Positions 8,491 to 16,885 of a stretch of 64,000 bases of DNA are shown here, in pieces; position 1 is the stretch's first letter; every line of letters starts with the position of its first letter. The notes beneath the pieces were generated by a model. That model was not told the origin of the DNA. It did not search any database and saw nothing but the letters and a program-made list of their open reading frames with translations. This stretch comes from Alcanivorax sp. S6407 (lineage in GTDB: Bacteria > Pseudomonadota > Gammaproteobacteria > Pseudomonadales > Alcanivoracaceae). The stretch covers positions 1,016,624-1,080,623 of the forward strand of contig NZ_JALKBH010000002.1 in NCBI RefSeq assembly GCF_023016115.1, in the 5' to 3' direction. The position numbers and the translations under genes were made by a program.

Positions 8491-8907
8491 TTAGCCTTTC
8501 ACTACCGGCAGTGAAGCGGAACGCCAGGCGTTGATGCCGCCCTGGATCCGGTACAGGTCTTCAAAGCCCTTGGTACGCAACTGCCTGCCAAGATGTGAGG
8601 CCTTACTGCCCATATCACAAGTCAGAATCAGCGGTTTGCCCTTGTATTTTTCCAGATCTGCAATACGCTCTAGGGCCTGACTGGCAGGAATATTGAGACT
8701 ACCGGCAATATGCCCGGCACGAAACTCGTCACTGTCACGCAGATCCACGATGACAGCCTCATCCCGGTTGACCATGTTGGTGGCCATCTGCGGCGTCACC
8801 GGCTTGCCGCCCCGACGGGATTCAAGCACGAAAAATACAGCCCAAAGCAGGAAAAAGGCGGACACCAGAAGATAATGGTTGCTGGCGAATTCAAACAGTT
8901 GGCTCAT
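8491..8907 (-). CDS. Membrane-anchored rhodanese-like protein (YibN type)
   Basis: A 138-residue protein with one N-terminal membrane helix (about residues 12-27) and a single rhodanese domain (VIVDLRDSDEFRAGHI near 53-68). The expected active-site cysteine is present in LTCDMGSKAS near residues 94-103. Rhodaneses carry sulfur as a persulfide; the physiological partner of YibN is not known to me. First gene of the operon with grxC and secB, divergent from envC. Confidence 0.88.
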   Translation of the reverse strand: MSQLFEFASNHYLLVSAFFLLWAVFFVLESRRGGKPVTPQMATNMVNRDEAVIVDLRDSDEFRAGHIAGSLNIPASQALERIADLEKYKGKPLILTCDMGSKASHLGRQLRTKGFEDLYRIQGGINAWRSASLPVVKG

Positions 8908-9019
8908 GGGAACCCCGAATCAGTGGCGTTAATCCGTCCTGCGGGGCTTTATCCCTGCGGCCGGATCGATGAAAAATCGGCGCCAAGTATACACACCCCT
9001 TGGGGGGTAAGGTAAAACC

Positions 9020-10213
9020 ATGCCGTCCACATTCCTTCCCCTTCGCCTCCCAGGCAGCGTCCTTGGCCTGCTATTGCTGTCCCTGCTATGCAACCTTGCA
9101 CACGCCCAATCCACGCCCTCCAAGGCAGAACTGGAAGCCCTGAAAAGCCGCATCAGCGAGCTCAGCAAGGCGCAGGCGAAGGAACTGCGCCAGCGTGACT
9201 CGGTGCAGGCGGACCTGCGCGAAGCCGAATTACGTATCAGCCGTCTGGCCCGGGAACAACGGGATCTGGAAAAACGGGAGGCCGAAGCCAAGCAAAAGCT
9301 GCGCACGCTGGAGCAAGAGCAGGCGGCACTGGCCCGGGACAAACGCACCCAGGTGGAATGGCTGGCCCGCACTGTTCGCGCCAGTTATCAGAGCGGACGA
9401 CAGGAACGCCTCAAGCTGCTGCTCAACCAGGAGCAACCAGACCAGATTGCCCGCCTGATGCGCTACCAGGAGTATTACCAGCGCGCCCGCACTGATCGGC
9501 TGGAAGCGGTCAAGGCCGAGCTGGTGGAGCTACAGGCGGTGAGCCAACGAGTCGCCAGCGCCCGCCAGGAGCTGCTGGAAAAGCGCAGCGAGATTCAGCA
9601 ACACGCCAGCAAACTGGAACAGGCCCAGCAAAAGCGCCAGCAAAGCCTGGCCGCACTCAACCGCTCCCTGGACAGCCGCGGCAGCGACATCAACCAGCTC
9701 AAGAGCGACCAGCAGCGGCTGGCCAAATTACTGGAAGAGATGCGTCGCAGCTTTGACGACATTCCCGCCGACCTGGGCGGCAAGCCTTTCGGCAAGCTGG
9801 CCGGCAAACTCCCCTGGCCACTACCGGGACGCATCACCACTGGCTACAACAGCCGCCGCGAAGGCGCGTTGCGCTGGCAGGGTGTGATCATGTCAGCCCC
9901 CGGCGGCACCCCGGTGCGGGCCATTCACCCTGGCCGGGTAGTGTTCGCCGACTGGCTGCGCGGCTATGGCCTGCTTACCATTGTTGATCATGGTGACGGC
10001 TATCTGAGCCTGTATGGCTACAACCAGGCCCTGTTGCGCGAAGTCGGCGAATGGGTCTCCGCTGGCGACAGCCTGGCGCTGGCCGGCAACTCCGGCGGCA
10101 ACATGGCCAGTGGTCTGTATTTCGAGATACGCCATCGCGGCAAGGCGGTGAACCCGACACGCTGGTGCGACCGCCGTGTTACACTGCCTCCGATTGCAAG
10201 GAACGACCAATAA
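9020..10213 (+). CDS. envC: Murein hydrolase activator EnvC
   Basis: A 397-residue periplasmic protein: signal peptide (about residues 1-30, cut near AHAQS), a long coiled coil (about 33-250, Glu/Gln/Arg-rich heptads) and a C-terminal LytM/M23 domain (about 265-390). The zinc ligands of active M23 peptidases are replaced (GVIMSAPG, SLYGYNQ and GLYFEIR where HxxxD and HxH would stand), so it is a non-catalytic activator of the division amidases AmiA/B, as for E. coli EnvC. It precedes ctpA and a yibQ-like gene and is divergent from the rhodanese operon. Confidence 0.93.
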   Translation: MPSTFLPLRLPGSVLGLLLLSLLCNLAHAQSTPSKAELEALKSRISELSKAQAKELRQRDSVQADLREAELRISRLAREQRDLEKREAEAKQKLRTLEQEQAALARDKRTQVEWLARTVRASYQSGRQERLKLLLNQEQPDQIARLMRYQEYYQRARTDRLEAVKAELVELQAVSQRVASARQELLEKRSEIQQHASKLEQAQQKRQQSLAALNRSLDSRGSDINQLKSDQQRLAKLLEEMRRSFDDIPADLGGKPFGKLAGKLPWPLPGRITTGYNSRREGALRWQGVIMSAPGGTPVRAIHPGRVVFADWLRGYGLLTIVDHGDGYLSLYGYNQALLREVGEWVSAGDSLALAGNSGGNMASGLYFEIRHRGKAVNPTRWCDRRVTLPPIARNDQ

Positions 10214-10246
10214 CACGCACGGCACACCGTGCTTCGGGGACACTTG

Positions 10247-11560
10247 ATGCCAACATCACTCTCTCATTTTTTCCGCACCACCGCTGCTGCCAGCCTGCTT
10301 GCTCTTGGCTCACTGGCCCAGGCCACCGATCCCGCCCTGGATCGACAGGCTGAAAAGCAGGGTGTGCCGGTGGAAGAATTGCGCGCTTTTGCGGAGGTGA
10401 TGGAGCGCATTCGCAGTGCCTATATCGAAGAGGTCAGCGATCGCGATCTGCTGGAATCCGCCATTCGCGGCATGCTCTACGAACTGGACCCTCACTCCAG
10501 CTATCTGACACCGGATCAGTTCGACGATCTGCAAGTCACCACCACTGGCGAATTTGGCGGTCTGGGTATCGAAGTGACCATGGAAGACGGCTTCGTCAAG
10601 GTGATCACTCCGGTGGATGAGTCCCCGGCCAGCAAGGCCGGCATCCAGGCCGGCGACCTGATTCTGAAAATCGACGAGACTTTCGTAAAGGGGCTGACCC
10701 TCCGAGAAGCCGTGGAACTGATGCGCGGTAAAATTGGCTCTGAAGTCGAGCTCATGGTGCTCAGCGCGGGGGAAGAAAACCCCCGCCAGGTGACCGTCAC
10801 GCGTGACAAGATCCAGTTGCACAGTGTGCGCTCCCGAGTGCTGGAACCCGGGCTTGGTTATATCCGTATTTCCCAGTTCCAGAACAACACTGGCAACGAT
10901 GCGGCCAGGGCGCTGGACAAGCTGGGCAAGGATGGCGAACTGAGCGGCCTGATTCTGGATCTGCGCAATAACCCGGGTGGCGTACTCGGTGGCGCTGTGG
11001 AAGTGGCCGACCTGTTCCTCAATAGCGGCCTGATCGTTTATACCGAAGGGCGCAGTCCGGAAAGTCGCAGCGAATTCAAGGCATCAGCCGGTGACCGCCT
11101 GGCAGGTGTTCCCCTGGTGGTGCTGGTCAACGGCGGCAGCGCCTCGGCATCCGAGATTGTCGCAGGCGCCCTGCAAGACCAGCACCGCGCGCTGGTGGTA
11201 GGCAACCGCACCTTTGGCAAGGGTTCCGTTCAGACGGTACTGCCACTGAGCAAGGACAAGGCACTGAAACTGACCACCGCCCGCTACTACACGCCGGCCG
11301 GCCGCTCCATTCAGGCCGAAGGCATTGTCCCGGATATCACTATCGACCAGGTGACCCATCTGGAAGTGCGTGAGGACCAGCAGCTGCGCGAAGCTGATCT
11401 GCCCCGCCATCTGGACAATGAGAACGGCGAAGGCAACAGCAAGAAGACAACCCCGTCGCTGGCTCAGGAGGATTACCCTCTGGCCCAGGCGCTGGCCATT
11501 CTCAAAGGGGCAGTCATGTCCCGGGCGGTCACGGGTCAGGCCTCCAGCGACACCCCCTGA
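10247..11560 (+). CDS. ctpA: Carboxy-terminal processing protease, S41 family
   Basis: A 437-residue periplasmic serine protease. After a signal peptide (cut after about residue 25) come an N-terminal helical segment, a PDZ domain (GGLGIEVTMEDGFVKVI onward, about 95-175) and the S41 catalytic core with the nucleophile in GGSASASEIV and the general-base lysine in TFGKGSVQT. Such proteases trim penicillin-binding proteins and cell-wall hydrolases. I chose ATG 10247 (GGGGA upstream) over GTG 10229, which would put charged residues before the signal peptide. It overlaps the next gene by one base. Confidence 0.93.
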   Translation: MPTSLSHFFRTTAAASLLALGSLAQATDPALDRQAEKQGVPVEELRAFAEVMERIRSAYIEEVSDRDLLESAIRGMLYELDPHSSYLTPDQFDDLQVTTTGEFGGLGIEVTMEDGFVKVITPVDESPASKAGIQAGDLILKIDETFVKGLTLREAVELMRGKIGSEVELMVLSAGEENPRQVTVTRDKIQLHSVRSRVLEPGLGYIRISQFQNNTGNDAARALDKLGKDGELSGLILDLRNNPGGVLGGAVEVADLFLNSGLIVYTEGRSPESRSEFKASAGDRLAGVPLVVLVNGGSASASEIVAGALQDQHRALVVGNRTFGKGSVQTVLPLSKDKALKLTTARYYTPAGRSIQAEGIVPDITIDQVTHLEVREDQQLREADLPRHLDNENGEGNSKKTTPSLAQEDYPLAQALAILKGAVMSRAVTGQASSDTP

Positions 11561-12342
11561 TGGCGAGTCCGATGACCAGGATCATCCTGCTGGCGCTGGC
11601 CCTGTGGGGCTCTGCCGCCAACGCAGGACAACCCCGCATTGCCATCATCATTGATGACCTGGGCTACAGCCGCCAGCATGGCCAGGCCATCGTGGATCTA
11701 CCCGCCGCCGTCACCTGTGCGGTGATTCCGTTTTCTCCCCATGGCCAACGTCTCGCCAGACAGGCCAGTCAGCAGGGCAAGGAAGTCCTTATTCACATGC
11801 CAATGGCGGCGCACCAGCATGCCAGACTGGATCGGGGCGGCCTGACCACTGGCATGTCCGAGCCTCAATTACTCGCTCAGGTCCGCAAGGCACTGCAGCA
11901 GTTCCCGGAGGCCCGCGGCATGAATAACCACATGGGCAGTGCACTGACCGAACACAAGCAGTCCATGGGCTGGCTGATGGGTGAGCTCAAGGCTAACCAG
12001 CTATTCTTTGTGGATAGCCGCACCAGTGGTCGCTCTGTGGCACAGGATCAGGCCATGAAAGCCGGCCTGGCCAATGCTGGCAGGGACATTTTTCTCGATA
12101 ATGACCGCAACCTGATAAAGATAAATAACCAGTTCAACAAGCTGATCAAGCTGGCGCGTCAGCGCGGCCATGCCATTGCCATTGGCCACCCCTATCCGGA
12201 AACCGTGCACTATCTGCAACAGGTACTGCCACTACTGAAACAGGCGGGCATCCAGGTGGTTCCAGTATCGGAACTGCTCTCCACGCCCGCGCCACAACTG
12301 AACACCGCAGCCGCTCTGCCCGGCGATCACGGCGAAAGCTGA
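11560..12342 (+). CDS. Divergent polysaccharide deacetylase family protein (YibQ-like)
   Basis: A 260-residue exported protein: signal peptide (about residues 1-22, ending ANAG) and a NodB-like barrel of the divergent deacetylase family (IAIIIDDLGYS near 27-37, IHMPM near 83-87, MNNHMGS near 121-127). Catalysis by this subfamily is unproven; the metal site is only partly canonical. Third gene of the envC-ctpA operon, where linked genes act on peptidoglycan. Its TGA stop directly touches the MITE-like element at 12343. Confidence 0.85.
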   Translation: MASPMTRIILLALALWGSAANAGQPRIAIIIDDLGYSRQHGQAIVDLPAAVTCAVIPFSPHGQRLARQASQQGKEVLIHMPMAAHQHARLDRGGLTTGMSEPQLLAQVRKALQQFPEARGMNNHMGSALTEHKQSMGWLMGELKANQLFFVDSRTSGRSVAQDQAMKAGLANAGRDIFLDNDRNLIKINNQFNKLIKLARQRGHAIAIGHPYPETVHYLQQVLPLLKQAGIQVVPVSELLSTPAPQLNTAAALPGDHGES

Positions 12343-12431
12343 GGGAGCCTCTGAATAACGCCTTGCACGCTCCAGGTCACGCTGAGTATTTATGCTCGTC
12401 AGGGTACGCAAGGAGTTATTCAGAGGCTCCC
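12343..12431. mobile_element. Short, internally deleted MITE-like element
   Basis: An 89-bp element with terminal inverted repeats starting gggagcctctgaataa; the outer 17 bases of the arms match exactly and about 24 match with one difference. The same ends bound longer elements at 52197-52478 and 59914-60178. Both flanks read tga, which may be a 3-bp target duplication, although the other copies do not show it. No transposase is encoded. The element forms the 3' end of the BASS transporter gene. Confidence 0.8.
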
Positions 12432-13303
12432 TGAGCATTACGACCGACACCAGTCAGCCGGGCGTAGCCAATCATCAGGAAACCGAACGCAAACATCAGC
12501 ACCCCGTACACCGCCGAGGGCACAGACATGGCCTCGGAATGCAGCAGGGTCAGGGTAACCATCAGCCCGAGCGTGCCGTTCTTGATGCCCAGCTCAATGG
12601 CCACCGTGAAGGCCTGATCCCGGCTCAAACCAATCAGCCGGCCACCCAGCATCCCCAGTACGATACCGGCCACATTCAGGATGATGGCCGAGACCCCGGC
12701 CTTGCGGAACAGCTCGAAAGCCTCATCGCCCAGCTTCACCAGCAACAGCACAATCACCGCGATCAGCACCACCAGCCCCAGCAGCCCCACAGCCTTCTCT
12801 CCCTTCGCCGCCAGCACCGGCTTGAAGTGCCGAATCGTCATGCCAATAGCCACCGGCAGCAGCACAATCACGATCAGGGTGATCACCGTGCGCATCACTG
12901 GCAGCTCGATACTCATGGCGGAATCATGGAAGTGCTGCAGTGCCCAGCCGGTGAATGCGGGCAGTGAAACGATGGTGATCAGACTGGCGAGCACCGTGAG
13001 TACGATGGACAGCGCCACGTCACCACGGCCCAGATAGACAAACAGATTGGAGGTGGTACCCCCAGGGCAGGCGGCCACCACAATCAGCCCCACGGCCAGT
13101 GCCGGGGAAAGCTCCATCGCCACGGCCACCCCGAACGCCACCATCGGCAGCAAGAGGATCTGGCAGACCAGCCCATAGGTGGTACCCCGCGGGGCAATCG
13201 CCACCTCACGAAAATCCTTCGGGGTCAGCGTCATGCCCATGCCAACCATAATGAGAAACAGGGATATCGGCAGGCCAATATCAATCAGTGCACTGGAACC
13301 CAT
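12416..13303 (-). CDS. BASS-family (bile acid:sodium symporter-like) transporter
   Basis: A 295-residue inner-membrane protein with nine or ten helices. Family marks are the N-terminal MVGMGMTLTPKDF near residues 18-30, AACPGGTTSNLFVYLGRGD near 78-96 and the second half ELGIKNGTLGLMV near 240-252. It resembles bacterial sodium-coupled organic-anion carriers; substrate unknown. The last codons (GASE) and the TAA stop are written by the terminal repeat of the MITE-like element, so the original C-terminus was probably replaced or trimmed by the insertion. Confidence 0.88.
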   Translation of the reverse strand: MGSSALIDIGLPISLFLIMVGMGMTLTPKDFREVAIAPRGTTYGLVCQILLLPMVAFGVAVAMELSPALAVGLIVVAACPGGTTSNLFVYLGRGDVALSIVLTVLASLITIVSLPAFTGWALQHFHDSAMSIELPVMRTVITLIVIVLLPVAIGMTIRHFKPVLAAKGEKAVGLLGLVVLIAVIVLLLVKLGDEAFELFRKAGVSAIILNVAGIVLGMLGGRLIGLSRDQAFTVAIELGIKNGTLGLMVTLTLLHSEAMSVPSAVYGVLMFAFGFLMIGYARLTGVGRNAQGASE

Positions 13304-13428
13304 TGCGTACTCTCCCGGACTCTTTCTTATAGATATACATTCGAGAGTAATTCAGTGCAGAGGCTGCCACCAGCGGCAGAGCATGAACGGCATTGAGGAT
13401 GGCGCTTTTGGCCATGATGAGAGGCCAG

Positions 13429-13574
13429 AGGCTGGACGCCTGAAGCCCGACGCCAAACAAAGGGGGGACAAGCTCCCACAGCGAGGCAACCCGGGCTGTG
13501 GGCTGATCACAAAAAAACCGCCGGGATCGGCGGTTTTTTGCGTCAGACGTCAGGCATCAGGCATCAGGCGTAAA
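13429..13574. repeat. Inverted pair of 7-bp-period arrays around a terminator, downstream of hisF
   Basis: Left array 13429-13456 has units gaggctg, gacgcct, gaagccc and gacgcca. Right array 13540-13574 has gcgtcag, acgtcag and two gcatcag units, in inverted sense, and ends exactly at the hisF stop (13575). Between them lies the hairpin at 13512-13539. The rest of the 271-bp gap up to the BASS start (13304-13428) shows no gene. Confidence 0.8.
13512..13539. terminator. Terminator downstream of hisF
   Basis: Twelve-base arms, aaaaaaccgccg and cggcggtttttt, around the loop ggat. A-run and T-run make it usable on either strand; on the minus strand it ends the his operon. Confidence 0.88.
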
Positions 13575-14348
13575 TCACAACCTCATCTCGATACCCGAGC
13601 TCTGCATGAAGCGCTTGGCTTCTTCCACGGAATATTCACCAAAGTGGAAGATGGATGCTGCCAGCACCGCATCAGCGCCACCCTGGATCACACCATCCAC
13701 CAGGTGCTGCAGGTTGCCTACTCCGCCACTGGCGATCACCGGCACCGGCACCGCATCAGAAATGGCGCGAGTCAGGGCGATATCAAAACCGTTCTTGGTG
13801 CCATCACGATCCATGCTGGTAAGCAGGATCTCGCCGGCGCCGTAATCGGTCATGCGCTTTGCCCATTGCACCGCATCAAGGCCAGTGGGCTTGCGGCCAC
13901 CATGGGTAAAGATTTCCCAGCGGTTGGGCTCGCTTTCGGCGCTGACCTTCTTGGCATCAATGGCCACCACAATGCACTGGGAACCAAACCGCTCCGCCGC
14001 TTCGCGAACGAATTCCGGGTTGTGCACGGCAGCAGAATTGATCCCTACCTTGTCCGCACCGGCGTTGAGCAGGTTACGAATATCTTCCAAGGTGCGCACA
14101 CCGCCGCCCACGGTCAGGGGAATGAATACCTGGCTGGCGATCTGCTCTACCGTGTGCAGGGTAGTGTCACGCCCTTCATGACTGGCGGTGATATCCAGAA
14201 AGGTAATCTCATCGGCACCGGCATCGTTGTAGCGCTTTGCTACTTCCACCGGGTCACCGGCGTCACGGATGTCCACGAACTGGACACCCTTGACCACGCG
14301 ACCATCGTCCACATCCAGACAGGGGATAATGCGTTTGGCGAGTCCCAT
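13575..14348 (-). CDS. hisF: Imidazole glycerol phosphate synthase, cyclase subunit
   Basis: A 257-residue TIM-barrel subunit that uses ammonia from HisH to convert PRFAR to imidazole glycerol phosphate and AICAR. The catalytic aspartates are present: Asp12 in [13 protein letters not shown] and the second in VVAIDAKK near residue 131. Phosphate loops such as VGGGVRT and ASGGVGN are intact. Last gene of hisB-hisH-hisA-hisF, 13 bp after hisA. Confidence 0.97.
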   Translation of the reverse strand: MGLAKRIIPCLDVDDGRVVKGVQFVDIRDAGDPVEVAKRYNDAGADEITFLDITASHEGRDTTLHTVEQIASQVFIPLTVGGGVRTLEDIRNLLNAGADKVGINSAAVHNPEFVREAAERFGSQCIVVAIDAKKVSAESEPNRWEIFTHGGRKPTGLDAVQWAKRMTDYGAGEILLTSMDRDGTKNGFDIALTRAISDAVPVPVIASGGVGNLQHLVDGVIQGGADAVLAASIFHFGEYSVEEAKRFMQSSGIEMRL

Positions 14349-14361
14349 GCTTGTCTCCGCC

Positions 14362-15102
14362 TCAGGCCCTGATCAGTTCGTCAGACAGGGCCTGACCTTC
14401 TGCAAAGTTCAGGGTGTTTTCGTAAATGGCACGTCCCGTGATGGCACCACTGATGCCCTGGTCTGCCACTGCACACAGGTTACGCACGTCATCCAGATTG
14501 GTGATGCCACCGGAAGCGATCACCGGGATGGACATGGACTGGGCCAGACGCACAGTGGCATCCACGTTGACGCCCTGCAGCATGCCGTCACGACTGATAT
14601 CGGTATAAACGATGGCGGACACACCATCATTCTCGAACTGCCTGGCCAGATCGATCACGTTCACATCGGTCACATTGGCCCAACCATCGGTGGCCACCCA
14701 ACCGTCTTTGGCGTCCAGGCCGACAATGATGTGGCCAGGGAACTGCTTGCACATGTCGCGCACGAACTCCGGCTCATTGACCGCCTTGGTGCCGATGATC
14801 ACCCATTGCACGCCAGCATCCAGGTAGGCCTGAATGATCTCCGGGCTGCGGATGCCGCCACCAATCTGGATCGGCAGATCCGGGTACTTGCGGGCGATCG
14901 CCTTGACGATCTCGCCATTCACCGGCTCACCGGCAAAGGCACCATTCAGATCCACCAGATGAAGGCGACGGGCGCCCTGCTCGACCCAATGGGTGGCCAC
15001 CGCCACCGGATCTTCGGAAAACACCGTATCGTCTTCCATCCGCCCCTGCTTGAGGCGAACACATTTTCCGTCTTTCAGGTCGATGGCAGGAATCAAAAGC
15101 AT
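14362..15102 (-). CDS. hisA: ProFAR isomerase
   Basis: A 246-residue TIM barrel that opens ProFAR to PRFAR in histidine synthesis. The catalytic pair is present: Asp8 in [14 protein letters not shown] and the second in [10 protein letters not shown] near residue 130. The two phosphate sites, QIGGGIR and ASGGITN, are clear. It lies between hisH and hisF; a heptamer array separates it from hisH. Confidence 0.97.
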   Translation of the reverse strand: MLLIPAIDLKDGKCVRLKQGRMEDDTVFSEDPVAVATHWVEQGARRLHLVDLNGAFAGEPVNGEIVKAIARKYPDLPIQIGGGIRSPEIIQAYLDAGVQWVIIGTKAVNEPEFVRDMCKQFPGHIIVGLDAKDGWVATDGWANVTDVNVIDLARQFENDGVSAIVYTDISRDGMLQGVNVDATVRLAQSMSIPVIASGGITNLDDVRNLCAVADQGISGAITGRAIYENTLNFAEGQALSDELIRA

Positions 15103-15160
15103 ATCAAGTTCTCTAAAACTGAACCGTCACGGTGATGCAACGGAAGGAACGGTGGTTGTC

Positions 15161-15195
15161 GCTGTCAACTGTCCACTATCAACGGTCAACTGATC
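15161..15195. repeat. Single 7-bp-period array between hisH and hisA
   Basis: Five consecutive heptamers (gctgtca, actgtcc, actatca, acggtca, actgatc) end exactly at the hisH stop at 15196. Here the genes are co-directional and there is no paired array or strong hairpin. Confidence 0.7.
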
Positions 15196-15837
15196 TTATG
15201 GTTGCCAGCGCAGGAAGTTTTCCAGCAGGGTGAGCCCGGCGTCGGCACTCTTTTCCGGGTGGAACTGCACCGCAAACACATTATTGCGGGTGGCCGCGGC
15301 GGCGAAACGGCGACCATAGTCGCAGTAACCCGCCACTTCCTCATCGGCCAGGCCGGTGACGCAGTAGCTGTGCACAAAATAAAAACGGGCGTTGTTGGCG
15401 ATGCCGGCCCACATGGGGTGCGCCATGCCCTGCTGCACCTGGTTCCAGCCCATGTGCGGCACCTTCAGCTTGCTGCCAGTGTCATCCTGCATCTCTCCGA
15501 AGAAAGTCACTTCGCCGTCGAACACGCCGAGGCAGTCCACCCCGTTGTTTTCTTCACTGCGCGCCATCAGGGCCTGCATACCGACACAGATTCCCAGCAA
15601 CGGCTTGCCGGCGGCGATCACATCCAGGATCGCCTGATCCAGGCCGGTTTCCCTGAGCACCGCAATGCAGTCACGAATGGCACCCACGCCAGGGAACACA
15701 ACCCGGTCAGCGGCGCGAATCTGGTCGGCATCGCCGGTAATCAGGATCTGCTGGCCATTGGCCACCTTCTCCAGCGCCTTGCCTGCGGAGTGCAGGTTGC
15801 CCATGCCGTAATCGATAACGGCAACTACTTCAGTCAT
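15196..15837 (-). CDS. hisH: Imidazole glycerol phosphate synthase, glutaminase subunit
   Basis: A 213-residue class-I glutamine amidotransferase feeding ammonia to HisF. The catalytic triad is visible: the Cys in LGICVGMQALM near residue 82 and His-x-Glu in VQFHPEKS near 190-197. The N-terminal VIDYGMGNLHS is typical. It follows hisB by 8 bp. Confidence 0.97.
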   Translation of the reverse strand: MTEVVAVIDYGMGNLHSAGKALEKVANGQQILITGDADQIRAADRVVFPGVGAIRDCIAVLRETGLDQAILDVIAAGKPLLGICVGMQALMARSEENNGVDCLGVFDGEVTFFGEMQDDTGSKLKVPHMGWNQVQQGMAHPMWAGIANNARFYFVHSYCVTGLADEEVAGYCDYGRRFAAAATRNNVFAVQFHPEKSADAGLTLLENFLRWQP

Positions 15838-15845
15838 GGCTGCAC

Positions 15846-16451
15846 TTACTCGCTTTCGCTCAGGGTACCCTTGGTGGAAGGGGTGATACCGCTCATGCGC
15901 TCGTCCGGCTCCACGGCCATGCGCAGGGCACGGCCAAAGGCCTTGAACACGGTCTCGGCCTGGTGGTGGGCATTCTTGCCACGCAGGTTGTCGATATGCA
16001 GGGTGATCATGCTGTGATTGACCAGCCCCTGGAAGAATTCATAGAACAGGTCCACATCGAAGCCGCCGATGCTGCCACGGGTGAAATCCACGAACATTTC
16101 CAGGCCGGGACGGCCGGACAGATCGACCACCACACGGGACAGGGCTTCATCCAGCGGCACATAGGCATGGCCATAGCGGCGTACACCCTTCTTGTCGCCT
16201 ACCGCCTTGGCAAAGGCCTGGCCCAGGGTAATACCGATATCTTCCACGGTATGGTGAGCATCGATGTGCAAATCACCCTTGGCGGTAATCTCCAGATCTA
16301 CCAGACCGTGGCGAGCCACCTGATCCAGCATGTGCTCCAGAAACGGCAAACCGGTGTCCAGTTTGCACTGGCCAGTACCATCCAGATTGATGGAAACCTG
16401 AATCTGGGTTTCCAGGGTGTTGCGCTCAACAGTCGCGCTTCGCTTGCTCAT
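15846..16451 (-). CDS. hisB: Imidazoleglycerol-phosphate dehydratase (monofunctional)
   Basis: A 201-residue enzyme dehydrating imidazole glycerol phosphate to imidazole acetol phosphate. Both manganese-binding motifs, [10 protein letters not shown] near residues 63-72 and KNAHHQAE near 160-167, are intact. There is no histidinol-phosphatase domain, unlike the fused enterobacterial enzyme. First gene of the his operon; TATAAT on the minus strand at 16480-16485 is a good -10 for it, and GGAGG precedes the start. Confidence 0.97.
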   Translation of the reverse strand: MSKRSATVERNTLETQIQVSINLDGTGQCKLDTGLPFLEHMLDQVARHGLVDLEITAKGDLHIDAHHTVEDIGITLGQAFAKAVGDKKGVRRYGHAYVPLDEALSRVVVDLSGRPGLEMFVDFTRGSIGGFDVDLFYEFFQGLVNHSMITLHIDNLRGKNAHHQAETVFKAFGRALRMAVEPDERMSGITPSTKGTLSESE

Positions 16452-16552
16452 CTATACCTCCCGGGCATTGGGCCGGCTATTATACGCAGCCTGACGGCCT
16501 GTTGACACCATTGTGGCAGAGCCCCCATTCCCCAAACCAGCGGAGTCGCCCC

Positions 16553-16873
16553 ATGCCTATCAGCGTTCAGGCCCACCCTCTCTCACCGGAACAATGTCAG
16601 ACCTTCGAACAGGTACTGCGCGATGACCCGGAATACCGGGAAAAACTGCAGGCGGCGCAGGATGCAGGGGATCGCCGGCTGTTCGCGGCGCATTTCAATG
16701 GCAAGCGTGTGGCTATTGCCCTGATTGAGAAAAACCAGCCCGTACTGGACTGGATGGTGGTACACCCTGCCACCCGCGGCCGCGGGGTGGGCAAGGATTT
16801 TGTCCGTCTGATCGGCCAGGCACTGGGCGAGGAAGTGAACCTGCCAGCACACTGCCAGCAAGCCACCTCCTGA
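16553..16873 (+). CDS. PanZ-like acetyl-CoA-binding GNAT-fold protein
   Basis: A 106-residue single GNAT domain with RLFAAHFNGKRVAIALI near residues 41-57 and the acetyl-CoA loop HPATRGRGVGKDFV near 72-85. Layout and motifs resemble PanZ/PanM, which in enterobacteria promotes maturation of aspartate decarboxylase PanD and senses acetyl-CoA. The start is ATG 16553 with GGAG at 16542-16545; a longer frame from 16502 has no support. No pan gene is in the window, so the role is inferred from the fold alone. It is divergent from hisB. Confidence 0.6.
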   Translation: MPISVQAHPLSPEQCQTFEQVLRDDPEYREKLQAAQDAGDRRLFAAHFNGKRVAIALIEKNQPVLDWMVVHPATRGRGVGKDFVRLIGQALGEEVNLPAHCQQATS

Positions 16874-16885
16874 TACCTGAAACGC

